Source: Opitutaceae bacterium EW11 (lineage in GTDB: Bacteria; Verrucomicrobiota; Verrucomicrobiia; Opitutales; Opitutaceae). From it: a stretch of DNA of 64,000 nt. Below the pieces are notes generated by a model. It saw only the letters and a program-made list of their open reading frames with translations. It was not told the DNA's origin and did no database searches. The position numbers were made by a program, and so were the translations under genes. The stretch's first letter is position 1. Every line of letters begins with the position of its first letter. Shown one piece after another: positions 7,849 through 16,402 of the stretch. The DNA lies in NCBI GenBank assembly GCA_003054665.1, contig QAYY01000011.1, forward strand, positions 698,838 to 762,837, read 5' to 3'.

Positions 7849-9165
7849 TTAGTTTTGTTTCGCCACCTCTCGAACACCGGATTCGACGGAGCCCGGAGAG
7901 CCGAGATCTTTCGTGCCCTTGGCGCCAAGCTCGGCGAACTTTCGCGCGCCGGGGAGCAGGCTGGTTTCGAAGGACCCCACGGCGGCGTTGTAGCCCTTCA
8001 CAGCGGCCTCCAGTCCGCGCCCGACCTTCTCCAGGTTGTCGGCGAACGTCGTCACGCGATCGTACAGCTGGCGCCCGAGATTGCTGATCTCCTCCGCGTT
8101 TTGGGAGACGGCTTCCTGGCGCCAGCCGTAGGCGGCGGCTTTCAGGAGAGCGATGAGCGTGGTGGGCGTGGCGAGGAGAACCTTTTTGGCGATCGCGCGC
8201 TCGAGCAGGGTGCTGTCGGTCTGCAGGGCGGCGGAGAGAAAGTGATCGCCGGGGACAAAAAGCACGACGAACTCCGGCGCGGGCTGAAACTGCTCCCAGT
8301 AGCTCTTCGCCCCAAGGGCGTCGATATGGCCCCGGATCTTCTGCGCGTGTTCGGCGAGTTTCGCCGCTTGGGCGGCGGTATCCACCGTTTCGATCGCTTC
8401 GCGGTACGATTGAACCGGCGATTTAGCGTCGACCACGATGCGCTGACCTCCGGGAAGCCGCACGACGAGATCGGCTCGGAGCGCCCCGCTGGTCTCCTGC
8501 TCGGTAAAATCGCAATACGGCACCATGTCGGCCAACTCCACGACGCGGCGCAACTGAAGCTCTCCCCAGCTGCCAGCATAGCTTGTGGAGCGGAGCGCGG
8601 TGGAGAGTTTGGCGGCTTCGCTTTGGAGCAGCAGCTGGGCGGTGTTGAGCGACTTCAGCTGCTCGGAAAGAGCGCCGTAGGCGTGCTGACGTTTCTCCTC
8701 GATCTCGACGATCTTCCTGTCCACCCGCTCGAGCGATTCTTTCAGCGGCTTCACGAGAGCATCGATCGCCTGCTGGCGGGCGGAGAGATCGCCCTCGGCG
8801 CGCGTCTGGAATTGAGCGAGCGTGCTGCGGGCGAGCTCGAGAAACGCGGCGTTGTTGTTTTTCAACGCATCGGCGGAGAGAGCTTTGAATTCGTTGCTCA
8901 GCCGCTCATGCGCCTCGTTGAGCGCCCTGATCTTTTCCGCGGACGCAGCGCGCTCGGCGGAGAGGCTGGCCTGGGCGGCGGAAAGCTCGGCTTCGGCGCG
9001 GGATGCCTGGGAGCGGGCGGCTTCGAGTTCGGATGAGAGCCGAGCGACGGAGACCTCTGCGCCGCGGAGTCGCTCGTTGGCCACACCCTGGGCCCGCGTG
9101 GCATAGAGCCAAGTGAGCGCGGCAGCCAACGCGGCGGCAGCGATGACGAGAACCGTGGTGAGCAC
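7849..9165 (-). CDS. rmuC: DNA recombination protein RmuC homologue
   Basis: A 438-residue protein. It starts with a single transmembrane anchor (MLTTVLVIAAAALAAALTWL), followed by a long Ala/Glu-rich coiled coil from about 25 to 150 and then the RmuC domain. The RmuC domain is recognisable from GSWGELQLRRVVELADMVPYCDF, VDAKSPVQSYREAI and FVPGDHFLSAALQ. RmuC proteins have a PD-(D/E)XK-like nuclease core and limit rearrangements such as inverted-repeat recombination. Nothing suggests truncation. It leads a two-gene unit with the small lipocalin-like gene. Confidence 0.88.
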   Translation of the reverse strand: MLTTVLVIAAAALAAALTWLYATRAQGVANERLRGAEVSVARLSSELEAARSQASRAEAELSAAQASLSAERAASAEKIRALNEAHERLSNEFKALSADALKNNNAAFLELARSTLAQFQTRAEGDLSARQQAIDALVKPLKESLERVDRKIVEIEEKRQHAYGALSEQLKSLNTAQLLLQSEAAKLSTALRSTSYAGSWGELQLRRVVELADMVPYCDFTEQETSGALRADLVVRLPGGQRIVVDAKSPVQSYREAIETVDTAAQAAKLAEHAQKIRGHIDALGAKSYWEQFQPAPEFVVLFVPGDHFLSAALQTDSTLLERAIAKKVLLATPTTLIALLKAAAYGWRQEAVSQNAEEISNLGRQLYDRVTTFADNLEKVGRGLEAAVKGYNAAVGSFETSLLPGARKFAELGAKGTKDLGSPGSVESGVREVAKQN

Positions 9166-9369
9166 GACGTGGAATTAGGAGCGGACCCGGAGAAGTTGGA
9201 AGTGGGAAATGGGATCTCGGGTCCGCCGGCGGCACGGCGACGTGCGAGCCGCCCCGCGGGTGTTGCTTTCCGGGGTGTGGCTGTTCTGGGACCAAGCCAA
9301 GAGATGCGGGCGGGATTGCCCACGATCCCAGCGACGGTGCTGAGCGGAACGGATCCAATTTCTCAGTGC

Positions 9370-9402
9370 AAAAAAAGGCCGCCGGACATACCGGCGGCCT
9401 CG
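9370..9402 (-). terminator. Rho-independent terminator of the epimerase gene
   Basis: A perfect 9-bp stem, GGCCGCCGG / CCGGCGGCC, with loop ACATA at 9377-9399. It is bordered on the plus strand by a run of seven A's (9370-9376), which reads as a T-tract on the minus strand. It sits 24 bp past the epimerase stop. The remaining 200 bp up to rmuC hold nothing I recognise apart from the upstream region of rmuC. Confidence 0.85.
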
Positions 9403-9423
9403 GGAGAATCAATCAGTTCGTAT

Positions 9424-10548
9424 TCAGTTCGTGAACTTCATCACCAGCGTGTGGCGATACGTCTGACCCGGGCGGAGAACGGTGCTCGGGAACTCAGGCT
9501 TGTTCGGCGCATCCGGGAAGCCTTCGGTCTCGAGGCACAGCCCGGTGCGGAACTGGTACTTAACGCCCTTCTTGCCGACGTCGGAACCGTCCAGAAAGTT
9601 GCCGCTGTAGAACTGGATTCCAGGCTGATCCGTCAGCACTTCCATCGTGCGGCCGGAGGACGGATCCTTCAGGATCGCGGCGGTGCGGAGGCCGGTGCCC
9701 TTGCGCAGAACCCAGCAGTGGTCGTAGCCGCCGCCAAACTTGAGGGCCTCGAAGTCGTCGTTCACGTGAGCGCCCACCTTGGTCGGCTTGGTGAAGTCCA
9801 TGGGGGTTCCATTGACCGGATCGATCTTGCCGGTGGGAATCAGACCCTTGTCGGTCGGCAGGTACGAGTCGGCGTTCAACTGCAGTTCGTGATCGAGGAT
9901 CGTCTTGGTCGGGTCGCCGGTTAGATTCCAATAGCTGTGATGGGCGAGGTTGACGATCGTCGGCTTGTCCGTGGTGGCATCGACTTCCCAGGTCAGCTCG
10001 TTATTGTCCGAGAGCCAGTAAGTGACATGGGTGGTCAAAGTGCCGGGATAACCTTCTTCGCCATCCTTGGACACGTACGTCAGCTGCACGCCGCGGGCGC
10101 CACTTTTGTGCACGGGCTTGCCGCTCCAGAGCACCTTGTCGAAGCCCTTCACGCCTCCATGGAGATGGCACGGAACGCCGCCGGGGGCGTTGTTCTTGGC
10201 GAGCTGGTAAGTCTTCCCATCGAGGGTGAATTTCCCGTCGGCGATGCGGTTGCCGAAGCGGCCGACCGTCGCGCCGAAGTAGTTCTTGCTGCCGAGCCAA
10301 CCGGCCAGGTCGTCGTAGCCGAGCGTGACATCGGCTTTGTTTCCCTTGGCGTCGGGGACGATCACGCCGACGAGGATGGCGCCGTATTCAGTGACTTTGG
10401 CCGACATGCCCTTCGAGTTGGTCATCGTGAAGATCTTCACTTCACGGCCATCGGGCAGTTTGCCGTAGGAGGCGGTTTCGAGATCGGAGGCGTGCATAGT
10501 GGTAAACGCGAGCAGGGATGAAGCTGCCAATGCGAGGAGTTTTTTCAT
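9424..10548 (-). CDS. galM: Secreted aldose 1-epimerase (galactose mutarotase)
   Basis: A 374-residue enzyme that interconverts alpha and beta anomers of aldoses. It starts at the ATG at 10548 with a signal peptide (MKKLLALAASSLLAFTTMHAS), so it probably acts in the periplasm, unlike cytoplasmic E. coli GalM. Family motifs are present: GRFGNRIADGKF, HLHGGVKGFDK, the catalytic His in NLAHHSYWNL (about 201) and the catalytic Glu in CLETEGFPDAPNKP (about 340). It lies downstream of a sodium/sugar symporter on the same strand, fitting a role in feeding the right anomer to uptake. A hairpin lies between the two genes. Confidence 0.9.
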   Translation of the reverse strand: MKKLLALAASSLLAFTTMHASDLETASYGKLPDGREVKIFTMTNSKGMSAKVTEYGAILVGVIVPDAKGNKADVTLGYDDLAGWLGSKNYFGATVGRFGNRIADGKFTLDGKTYQLAKNNAPGGVPCHLHGGVKGFDKVLWSGKPVHKSGARGVQLTYVSKDGEEGYPGTLTTHVTYWLSDNNELTWEVDATTDKPTIVNLAHHSYWNLTGDPTKTILDHELQLNADSYLPTDKGLIPTGKIDPVNGTPMDFTKPTKVGAHVNDDFEALKFGGGYDHCWVLRKGTGLRTAAILKDPSSGRTMEVLTDQPGIQFYSGNFLDGSDVGKKGVKYQFRTGLCLETEGFPDAPNKPEFPSTVLRPGQTYRHTLVMKFTN

Positions 10549-10673
10549 GGGGAAGGTTCTCAACGTGCCGACCGCCGGCCGCGCACCGTTGTTTTCGGAA
10601 TCGTTTGGAAAGCCGGTCGCGGAAGAGGTGCCGCGCCTCCTCCCGAACACGTTTTGAAGGAACTGAAACGATA

Positions 10674-10698
10674 GCGCCCGCCGGAGCACGGCGGGCGC
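10674..10698 (-). terminator. Hairpin between the symporter and the epimerase gene
   Basis: A perfect 10-bp inverted repeat, GCGCCCGCCG / CGGCGGGCGC, with a 5-base loop, 17 bp after the symporter stop. There is no proper T-tract after it on the minus strand, so it may attenuate or stabilise the transcript rather than fully terminate it. The 166-bp gap otherwise holds the epimerase leader. Confidence 0.5.
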
Positions 10699-10714
10699 AT
10701 CGAGCAAAGCGGTA

Positions 10715-12532
10715 TCAACCGCGGAAGTACAGGTACGCGCCGACGATCGCGGCGAGGACGAAGAGCGAAGCGACCACGTCGAACGTGTGCCAGCTCTCGC
10801 GGGTCGCCTTCTTGTCTTCCTCCGTCGCGGTGCCGAACGTCAGGCCCTTCAGCTTAACGTAATCCGGCTCGGGCGTCATATAGCTGACGGCCACCATCAC
10901 GATCGCGGATACGAGGGTGATGAGGATGGAGAAATACTGGAAGTTGATGTTGTTCACGATCCAGAGGAACGAACCCTGGGTGTAACCGTTTTCGAAGCCG
11001 GCGAGCTTCATCGTGACCGGGGTGTCGACCAGCATGCGGAAGACGCCGAGGACGAAGCCGGAGATCATGGCCCAGAGACAGCCTTGGGCGTTGAGGCGCT
11101 TCCAGAAGACGCCGAAGAAGAATACCACGAAGATCGGGGGAGCCAGATAGCCCTGCACCGCCTGGAGGTAATCATACAGGCCATGCGCGCCCTTGATCAC
11201 GGGAATCCATAGGAGCGCGATGACCACCATCACGCCGGTGGCGATGCGACCCGTGCGCACCAGGTCGGCCTGCGAGGCGCCCGGCTTGAGCTTCTCATAA
11301 AGATCGACGGTGAAGAGGGTCGAGCAGGCGTTGAACACGCCGGCGAGCGAGCCCATCAGCGCGGAGAGCAGTCCCGCCACCACGATGCCGCGAAGGCCGG
11401 CGGGCAGGAGGTGTTGCACCATCAGGGGAAATGCACCCTGCGCCGCGCTCTCGATCAAGTGACCGTCCTGGGTGAACAGCTCCGAGGACAGGCCGACGTT
11501 CTTGCCGCTCTTGGCGAGGGCGAAGCAGATCAGGCCGGGAATGATGAAGAGATAGACGGGGAACAGCTTGAGGAAGGCCGCGAAGATCGAGCCCTGGCGC
11601 GCGACCGTCTGGTTCGGAGCGCCGAGGGCGCGCTGCACGATGTATTGGTCGGTGCACCAGTACCACAGGCCGATGACCGGGGCGCAGATGGCCATGCCCA
11701 GCCACGGGAAGTTGCTGTTGAAATACCAGGCGATCTTGCCCGGTTCCTTCACGGGCGCCCAGGTGCCCTCCATGCCGTGTGGGATGAGCGGCTTCCAGAG
11801 ATTGAACATCTCGGAACCGCAGATGCGCTTCAGTTCACCCCAGCCGCCGAGCTCGTGCAGGCCGTATACGGTGAGCAGCGCCGAACCGATGATAAGGACG
11901 ACGACCTGAACCGCGTCGTTGTAGGCCACCGCGCGCATGCCGCCGAGCGCCGTGTACAAGCCGGTGAGCAGGATCACGAGCACCGAACCGATCCAGAAAC
12001 TGTCGATGTGCAGCGAGCCCAGGTTGAGGTGCAACTCCGGCATCAACGTTCCGAATACAACGCCGCCGGCGAAAATGCCGACCGCGATTTTTGAAACGAC
12101 GAACGTGATCAGCGACACGATCGAGAGCACGTAACGCGAGCCCGGGCTGAAGCGGCGCTCCAGAAATTCAGGCATCGTGAACACCAGCGAGCGTGCGTAG
12201 AACGGCACGAAGACCCAGGCGAGCACGAGAAGACACCACGCATGCAATTCGTAGTGCGCCATCGCCACGCCGTCCTTCGCGCCGGAACCGGCGAGACCGA
12301 CGATGTGTTCGGACCCGATGTTCGAGGCGAAGATTGATGCGCCGATGACCCACCAGCCTAGATTGCGTCCGGCGAGGAAATAGTCCGCGGCGGTGTTCTT
12401 GGATTTTTTGACCACCCACCAGGCGACGCCCAGCAGGAGGCCGAAGTAGAGCGCGAGCATCAGCCAGTCCACGGCCACGAAGGTCGTGTTTTTGGCCGCG
12501 GTCGCGGCAAGGATCGGGGTCAGGAGGTTCAT
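10715..12532 (-). CDS. Sodium/solute symporter (SSS family), sugar cotransporter-like
   Basis: A 605-residue inner-membrane protein with about 14 hydrophobic helices. SSS features include the early DYFLAGRNLGWWVIGASIFASNIGSE (shortened here as AGRNLGWWVIGASIFASN), which is the sodium-site region of SGLT-like members. Also present are GGMRAVAYNDAVQV and a late GVFNACSTLFTVDLYEKL. The C-terminal extension with an additional helix resembles SGLT-type sodium/glucose cotransporters. The neighbouring secreted mutarotase supports a sugar substrate. The ATG at 12532 gives a normal N-terminus with an unstructured lead of about 20 residues. Confidence 0.88.
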   Translation of the reverse strand: MNLLTPILAATAAKNTTFVAVDWLMLALYFGLLLGVAWWVVKKSKNTAADYFLAGRNLGWWVIGASIFASNIGSEHIVGLAGSGAKDGVAMAHYELHAWCLLVLAWVFVPFYARSLVFTMPEFLERRFSPGSRYVLSIVSLITFVVSKIAVGIFAGGVVFGTLMPELHLNLGSLHIDSFWIGSVLVILLTGLYTALGGMRAVAYNDAVQVVVLIIGSALLTVYGLHELGGWGELKRICGSEMFNLWKPLIPHGMEGTWAPVKEPGKIAWYFNSNFPWLGMAICAPVIGLWYWCTDQYIVQRALGAPNQTVARQGSIFAAFLKLFPVYLFIIPGLICFALAKSGKNVGLSSELFTQDGHLIESAAQGAFPLMVQHLLPAGLRGIVVAGLLSALMGSLAGVFNACSTLFTVDLYEKLKPGASQADLVRTGRIATGVMVVIALLWIPVIKGAHGLYDYLQAVQGYLAPPIFVVFFFGVFWKRLNAQGCLWAMISGFVLGVFRMLVDTPVTMKLAGFENGYTQGSFLWIVNNINFQYFSILITLVSAIVMVAVSYMTPEPDYVKLKGLTFGTATEEDKKATRESWHTFDVVASLFVLAAIVGAYLYFRG

Positions 12533-12679
12533 AGAGGGTCGGTGTCCTTTACGCTCAACAGATGCTATTGCCGACGCAGGACCTCACGGCACATCGAACC
12601 GAATAGGCTTCGCAGACCGGAAGGGGAAAACACGCAGGGTAAGCTGCATTCCTGGCGAGTTGCGGCATCGCGGGGTTGT

Positions 12680-12689
12680 GGTTGCAACC
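12680..12689. promoter_or_regulatory. Palindrome in the symporter upstream region, possible operator
   Basis: A perfect 10-bp palindrome, GGTTGCAACC, in the 456-bp gap between the symporter (reverse) and the hypothetical secreted gene (forward), about 150 bp upstream of the symporter start. It could be an operator for a sugar-responsive repressor, but no regulator gene is adjacent and a palindrome this short can arise by chance. I see nothing else in this gap; the frames running through it look non-coding. Confidence 0.2.
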
Positions 12690-12988
12690 GGATCAAAATC
12701 AGAACCGGAGGCGTGGGGAGTCGAGCGTGGATTAACATTACCGTCAACTTGTGATTCTCAGAGGGATGCAGAATCGCGCGGCGGTCCGGTGAACACCGAA
12801 TTCCTTGGTGCAAAACACGCCGGTTCCGGTGCGCGGGTTCTGTACTATCGATCGCACTACGTCATGGTCGATTCAGGCGCCGTTTTGCTGAGCCTCCGGC
12901 GCAGGCGTTTGGCGCGCCGATTGAATTCTCGGTAAAAGGGGATTCGGGGTCTTGTGGGGTTTTCGGCTTCCGGATTAGGACGTCAGCC

Positions 12989-13837
12989 ATGCCAAGCACC
13001 CCCTGGGCTATCCCCGCGCTGAAGTTGTTGCTGGTAACCACGCTATTCGTAGCGACGGGCAGAGCCGCCGAGACCGCGACGATGGACCTTTCCGCTGTGA
13101 TTCCTCATCTGATACTAGCGGACGGTCGTACTCTCGAGCAGGTGGAGATCCGGTCGTTCGGTTCAAAGTCCGTCATGGTGCGCCACCGCGACGGCGTGCT
13201 GCAGATTCCATACGACCAGTTTCCTGCCGAGCTTCGGCCAGCGCTGCTCGCAAAACGCCCTGCGCCGACCACCCCGTCTGCCGCGCGACCAGCGACGGCG
13301 CCCGCGCGACAGGCGGCCACCGCACCTGCTCAGAAGCGGTTGCCCGCAACTTCGTCGAAAACCGCCACTGCCACGGAGACGATCTCGGGCCGCGTCGTCT
13401 GGCAGGAGGGCTCGCGAGCGACTCCTCTGGGCGGCGTCGCCGTCCTGCTTTGCGACGCGCGTACATTCGCCGTTTTCGATCGGGATCGCCGCGGACGCTT
13501 CGATGCCGAACACGAGCAGCTTCGGCGCAAGCTGGCGGGAGAGCCGTCGCTACCGAATCCTTCGAAGGAACAGATTCAGAAGTTCTTCGAGGAGGAATTC
13601 CTCTCCTGGGAGAATATGCCTCAGCCGCTGGCGGCGGCACAGGCCGACGCGAAGGGGCAGTTTGCGCTGCAGAAGCCCGTGGGCGTTCCGACTCTGCTCT
13701 TTATTCGGATCAAGGTTCAGACCGGAGCCGGCACTGCGGGCCACGTATGGGCGGTCCGCGCAGATTCGCCCTCGGTCCTGATCAGCAACAACAACGCTTA
13801 CCCAGCGCTCGCGGCCGAGGTGCCGAGTTTCGAATAG
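12989..13837 (+). CDS. Secreted protein of unknown function with Ala/Pro-rich linker
   Basis: A 282-residue protein with a signal peptide (hydrophobic core LKLLLVTTLFVATGRAAE). A short N-terminal module, ILADGRTLEQVEI then GVLQIPYDQFPAELRPAL (about 36-85), resembles the small domain often found at the start of Verrucomicrobia/Planctomycetes secreted proteins. A low-complexity linker rich in A, P, T and K (about 90-130) follows. The C-terminal part begins ISGRVVWQEGSRATPLGGVAVLLCD, like a carboxypeptidase-regulatory beta-sandwich. Function is unknown. It ends 34 bp before the convergent bat operon. Confidence 0.7.
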   Translation: MPSTPWAIPALKLLLVTTLFVATGRAAETATMDLSAVIPHLILADGRTLEQVEIRSFGSKSVMVRHRDGVLQIPYDQFPAELRPALLAKRPAPTTPSAARPATAPARQAATAPAQKRLPATSSKTATATETISGRVVWQEGSRATPLGGVAVLLCDARTFAVFDRDRRGRFDAEHEQLRRKLAGEPSLPNPSKEQIQKFFEEEFLSWENMPQPLAAAQADAKGQFALQKPVGVPTLLFIRIKVQTGAGTAGHVWAVRADSPSVLISNNNAYPALAAEVPSFE

Positions 13838-13871
13838 CGTCGGCTGGCAAGCCCTGCGGCCGGCAGGGGAA

Positions 13872-16397
13872 CTACTTCCAGAGAGGAACGATATCCTCCT
13901 GGCGCACCCAGCCCGTCTGACCGTTCGAGAAAACCAACCGACTCCAGCCGAGGAAGGTCTTGTCGATCACGGCCATGCTCCCGGGTGCAAGAGGCGAGGT
14001 CTTCTGAGTCGTGTCCGCTTCCGTGGGCACCGAACGCAGGATGGATGGCTTCCAGACCACCGCCGCGCCGGCGTCACGGGCTTCTTGATACAGGCCGATG
14101 CTCACGGATCCGAGTATCGCAACGATCAGCGATATTCCGAGCAGTCCGCTCCCGGCAATCGTCCCGATTCTGCCGAGGTGGCCGTAGCCGACCAGAAGGA
14201 AACAAACCAGTCCGAGCGCCGCCAACGCTGCTGCCCCGACGAGGACACGCTGCCATTCGGCGGGCGAACACAAGCGAGCCATGCTGTGGAAGGGCGACGG
14301 GTTCACGAAGCCGCCGAGGTCTGCTGGAGCGAATCCCGCATGCTCCACCGTCACCGCCAGATTCCATTGCACCGAGGGATCGCGCGGGTGCTGGACAAAG
14401 GCGGCAAACGTCTGGGCCGAGGCTTCTCCCCAGCGGTTCTGTTGCGCGAGAGCCAACCCGAGATTGTAGCGGGAGACCCAGTCGGCAGGGTGCACAGCCA
14501 CTTCCTTCCGCCATGCGGTTTCCGCAGCGGAGAAGTCTCCGCGATCATAGGCGTAGCGCGCCGAGTCCGCGGCGTGAAGAGCCGGGATTGCCGCGAGGCA
14601 GAACAGCACTGCAGCGGCAAAGGGGAGCAGGTTCGAGGGGCGGAAAAGCTGTAGCGCGGAGAAGCGCGGAACCGCCTTTTCGTCGAGCGCGCGGCTGGCT
14701 CGGTCGGCCCAGTCCGGCGGCAATGTGCCGCTGGTGCCGTAGAGCGCGCGTTCAGCCTGGATCCAAAGTTCGCCCCAGGCTCCAAGGGCGGACTCCGCCG
14801 ACTCCGCAAACTGGGAAGAGACAGGAACCGCCGATGGAATTTTCCACAGAGTGGCCGTGTCGTGTTGCCACTTCTGAATAAGCGCGTGGCTCCTTTGTCG
14901 GTCGGAGGTGCTGCGAATCTCGGCGACGATCAGCCGCAAACGCTCCTGCGCCTCACGCTGCGGAAGGTTGGGATCGCGGCGTCGCGCCCGGCGGAGGGCA
15001 AGTAGCGCCCAGCAGAGCAGGATGCATGGGACAGGTACCAACAGAGCGATGGCGAACGTGCGGTTGTTCCAGGGCAACAGGGCCTGCTTTGTGCCATTGA
15101 TCGGATCGACGGGTATGGCCTGTGGAGCCGCGGGAGCGGTCGCGGCCGGCGTTGGGCGAGACGGGGCGCCGGTGGATGAGGCCGGCGGAGTCGGAGTCGC
15201 ACCGGCTGGTGTAGGTGTCGTCGCAGGGGCTGGAGCGGCGGAAACGGAGACGGTCACCTTGTCCGTGGTCACGGTCTGATATTCGCCCTTCGCAGCGTCG
15301 AAATAGGTCCAGTTGATCGGACCCAGCGTGTACGTTCCCGGCTGGGTCGGGATGAGCACGACGTCTTCCGCCAGCGAGCCGTCGAACAAAGTTCCTTCCT
15401 TGATCGAGCGCCTCGCCTGGGGCTGCACCACGCGGAAATCGCGGGATACGTCTCGCGAGGGGAGTCCGGAAATGTCGGGCCAGTTTCCGGTGCCGGAAAG
15501 TGTGAGTGTCCATGTGATCGGCTCGCCGACGGTGGCGCTGGAGGGGACGACCTTGGATTCCAGTTTGAACTGCCCGACGGCGCCGGTAAACGAGCCGGGA
15601 GCGGGAGAGGGCAGCGGCAGCACCCGTACCGTCGGGCGCGTGCTCGTGATCGCGTACTGCTCTAGATTGGGACGGGAGAAAAAGCCGAAGCTGGGCGAGC
15701 CGGTCGTGAGGTTCACCAGTTGATTCGCCGAGTTCAGCGTAACGTCCCCGGGCGTCTTCAAGAACCCTCGCGTCTTGTAGGTGATGATGATCCTGGGCTC
15801 GCCGGCGGTGCTGGTCTCCGCAACCTCGGGCTTGCTCCATTCTTCCACGGCCAGCGGGGCGGGGTTCCACTCCACGTTGCTCCCGGGCGAGTGGAAATAT
15901 CGGCGGGCGACGTTCAGGTTGTAGTGGACATCGAATACTTGGCCGGTCCAGACCTCCTTCGGCATGTCCAGCCGCGACGAGGCAACGCTATCGAGCGATA
16001 CGCTGCCCTGACCGACGGTCGCCTCGCCCACCTCGTAGGTGGCCGGCGCGACTTGGGCACGACCCTTGTTCGTGTTCACCGAGAAAGCGGGAATCGTGAC
16101 GGTGCTACGCTGAGTCGCCCTGGCACGGAACGAGACGATCACCGTTTGGGAGATACGGCCGTTGACGATTGACATGTTGCTCGAGCGACCCACCGCCTGA
16201 AGCGCCAAGCCGGGCACGGCCGGCACGGCGGGATCGTCGCTGGGCTCGCAGCCGTCGTACACCAGCTGCAGTTCGTTGCTCTGGTTGAACGAGAGTGTGC
16301 CCGACGGAGGCTCCCAATGCACCGTCTGGCTCCAGGCCGTCAGCGCGACGGCTAACAAAGCAACGCAGAGGAGGAGGGTCTGGCGAACGATGCGCAT
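13872..16397 (-). CDS. batD: BatD family protein fused to TPR and SH3-like domains (BatD/BatE)
   Basis: An 841-residue protein with signal peptide (MRIVRQTLLLCVALLAVALTAWS). BatD-type beta domains fill about 25-410, including VGEPITWTLTLSGTGNWPDI and LIPTQPGTYTLGPI. A Pro/Thr/Ala-rich linker and a transmembrane helix near 450-475 follow. The second half has a TPR-like stretch (DFSAAETAWRKEVAVHPADWVSRYNLGLAL, shown here in part as SRYNLGLALAQQNRWGEA), more helices, and a terminal SH3-like segment (GQTGWVRQEDIVPLW). It therefore combines BatD and BatE functions. The protein is an inner-membrane/periplasmic partner of the VWA proteins BatA and BatB. I chose the ATG at 16397, 5 bp after the batB stop. 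Confidence 0.82.
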   Translation of the reverse strand: MRIVRQTLLLCVALLAVALTAWSQTVHWEPPSGTLSFNQSNELQLVYDGCEPSDDPAVPAVPGLALQAVGRSSNMSIVNGRISQTVIVSFRARATQRSTVTIPAFSVNTNKGRAQVAPATYEVGEATVGQGSVSLDSVASSRLDMPKEVWTGQVFDVHYNLNVARRYFHSPGSNVEWNPAPLAVEEWSKPEVAETSTAGEPRIIITYKTRGFLKTPGDVTLNSANQLVNLTTGSPSFGFFSRPNLEQYAITSTRPTVRVLPLPSPAPGSFTGAVGQFKLESKVVPSSATVGEPITWTLTLSGTGNWPDISGLPSRDVSRDFRVVQPQARRSIKEGTLFDGSLAEDVVLIPTQPGTYTLGPINWTYFDAAKGEYQTVTTDKVTVSVSAAPAPATTPTPAGATPTPPASSTGAPSRPTPAATAPAAPQAIPVDPINGTKQALLPWNNRTFAIALLVPVPCILLCWALLALRRARRRDPNLPQREAQERLRLIVAEIRSTSDRQRSHALIQKWQHDTATLWKIPSAVPVSSQFAESAESALGAWGELWIQAERALYGTSGTLPPDWADRASRALDEKAVPRFSALQLFRPSNLLPFAAAVLFCLAAIPALHAADSARYAYDRGDFSAAETAWRKEVAVHPADWVSRYNLGLALAQQNRWGEASAQTFAAFVQHPRDPSVQWNLAVTVEHAGFAPADLGGFVNPSPFHSMARLCSPAEWQRVLVGAAALAALGLVCFLLVGYGHLGRIGTIAGSGLLGISLIVAILGSVSIGLYQEARDAGAAVVWKPSILRSVPTEADTTQKTSPLAPGSMAVIDKTFLGWSRLVFSNGQTGWVRQEDIVPLWK

Positions 16398-16402
16398 GGT
16401 GA

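Noticed and set aside
7834..9036. A 400-codon plus-strand frame antisense to rmuC
   Set aside because: The reverse strand has the RmuC motifs; the plus-strand product is a low-complexity Gly/Arg/Glu-rich shadow.
12540..12985. Short coding frames in the 456-bp gap
   Set aside because: They have no homology, no ribosome binding site and atypical composition; the gap is likely regulatory.
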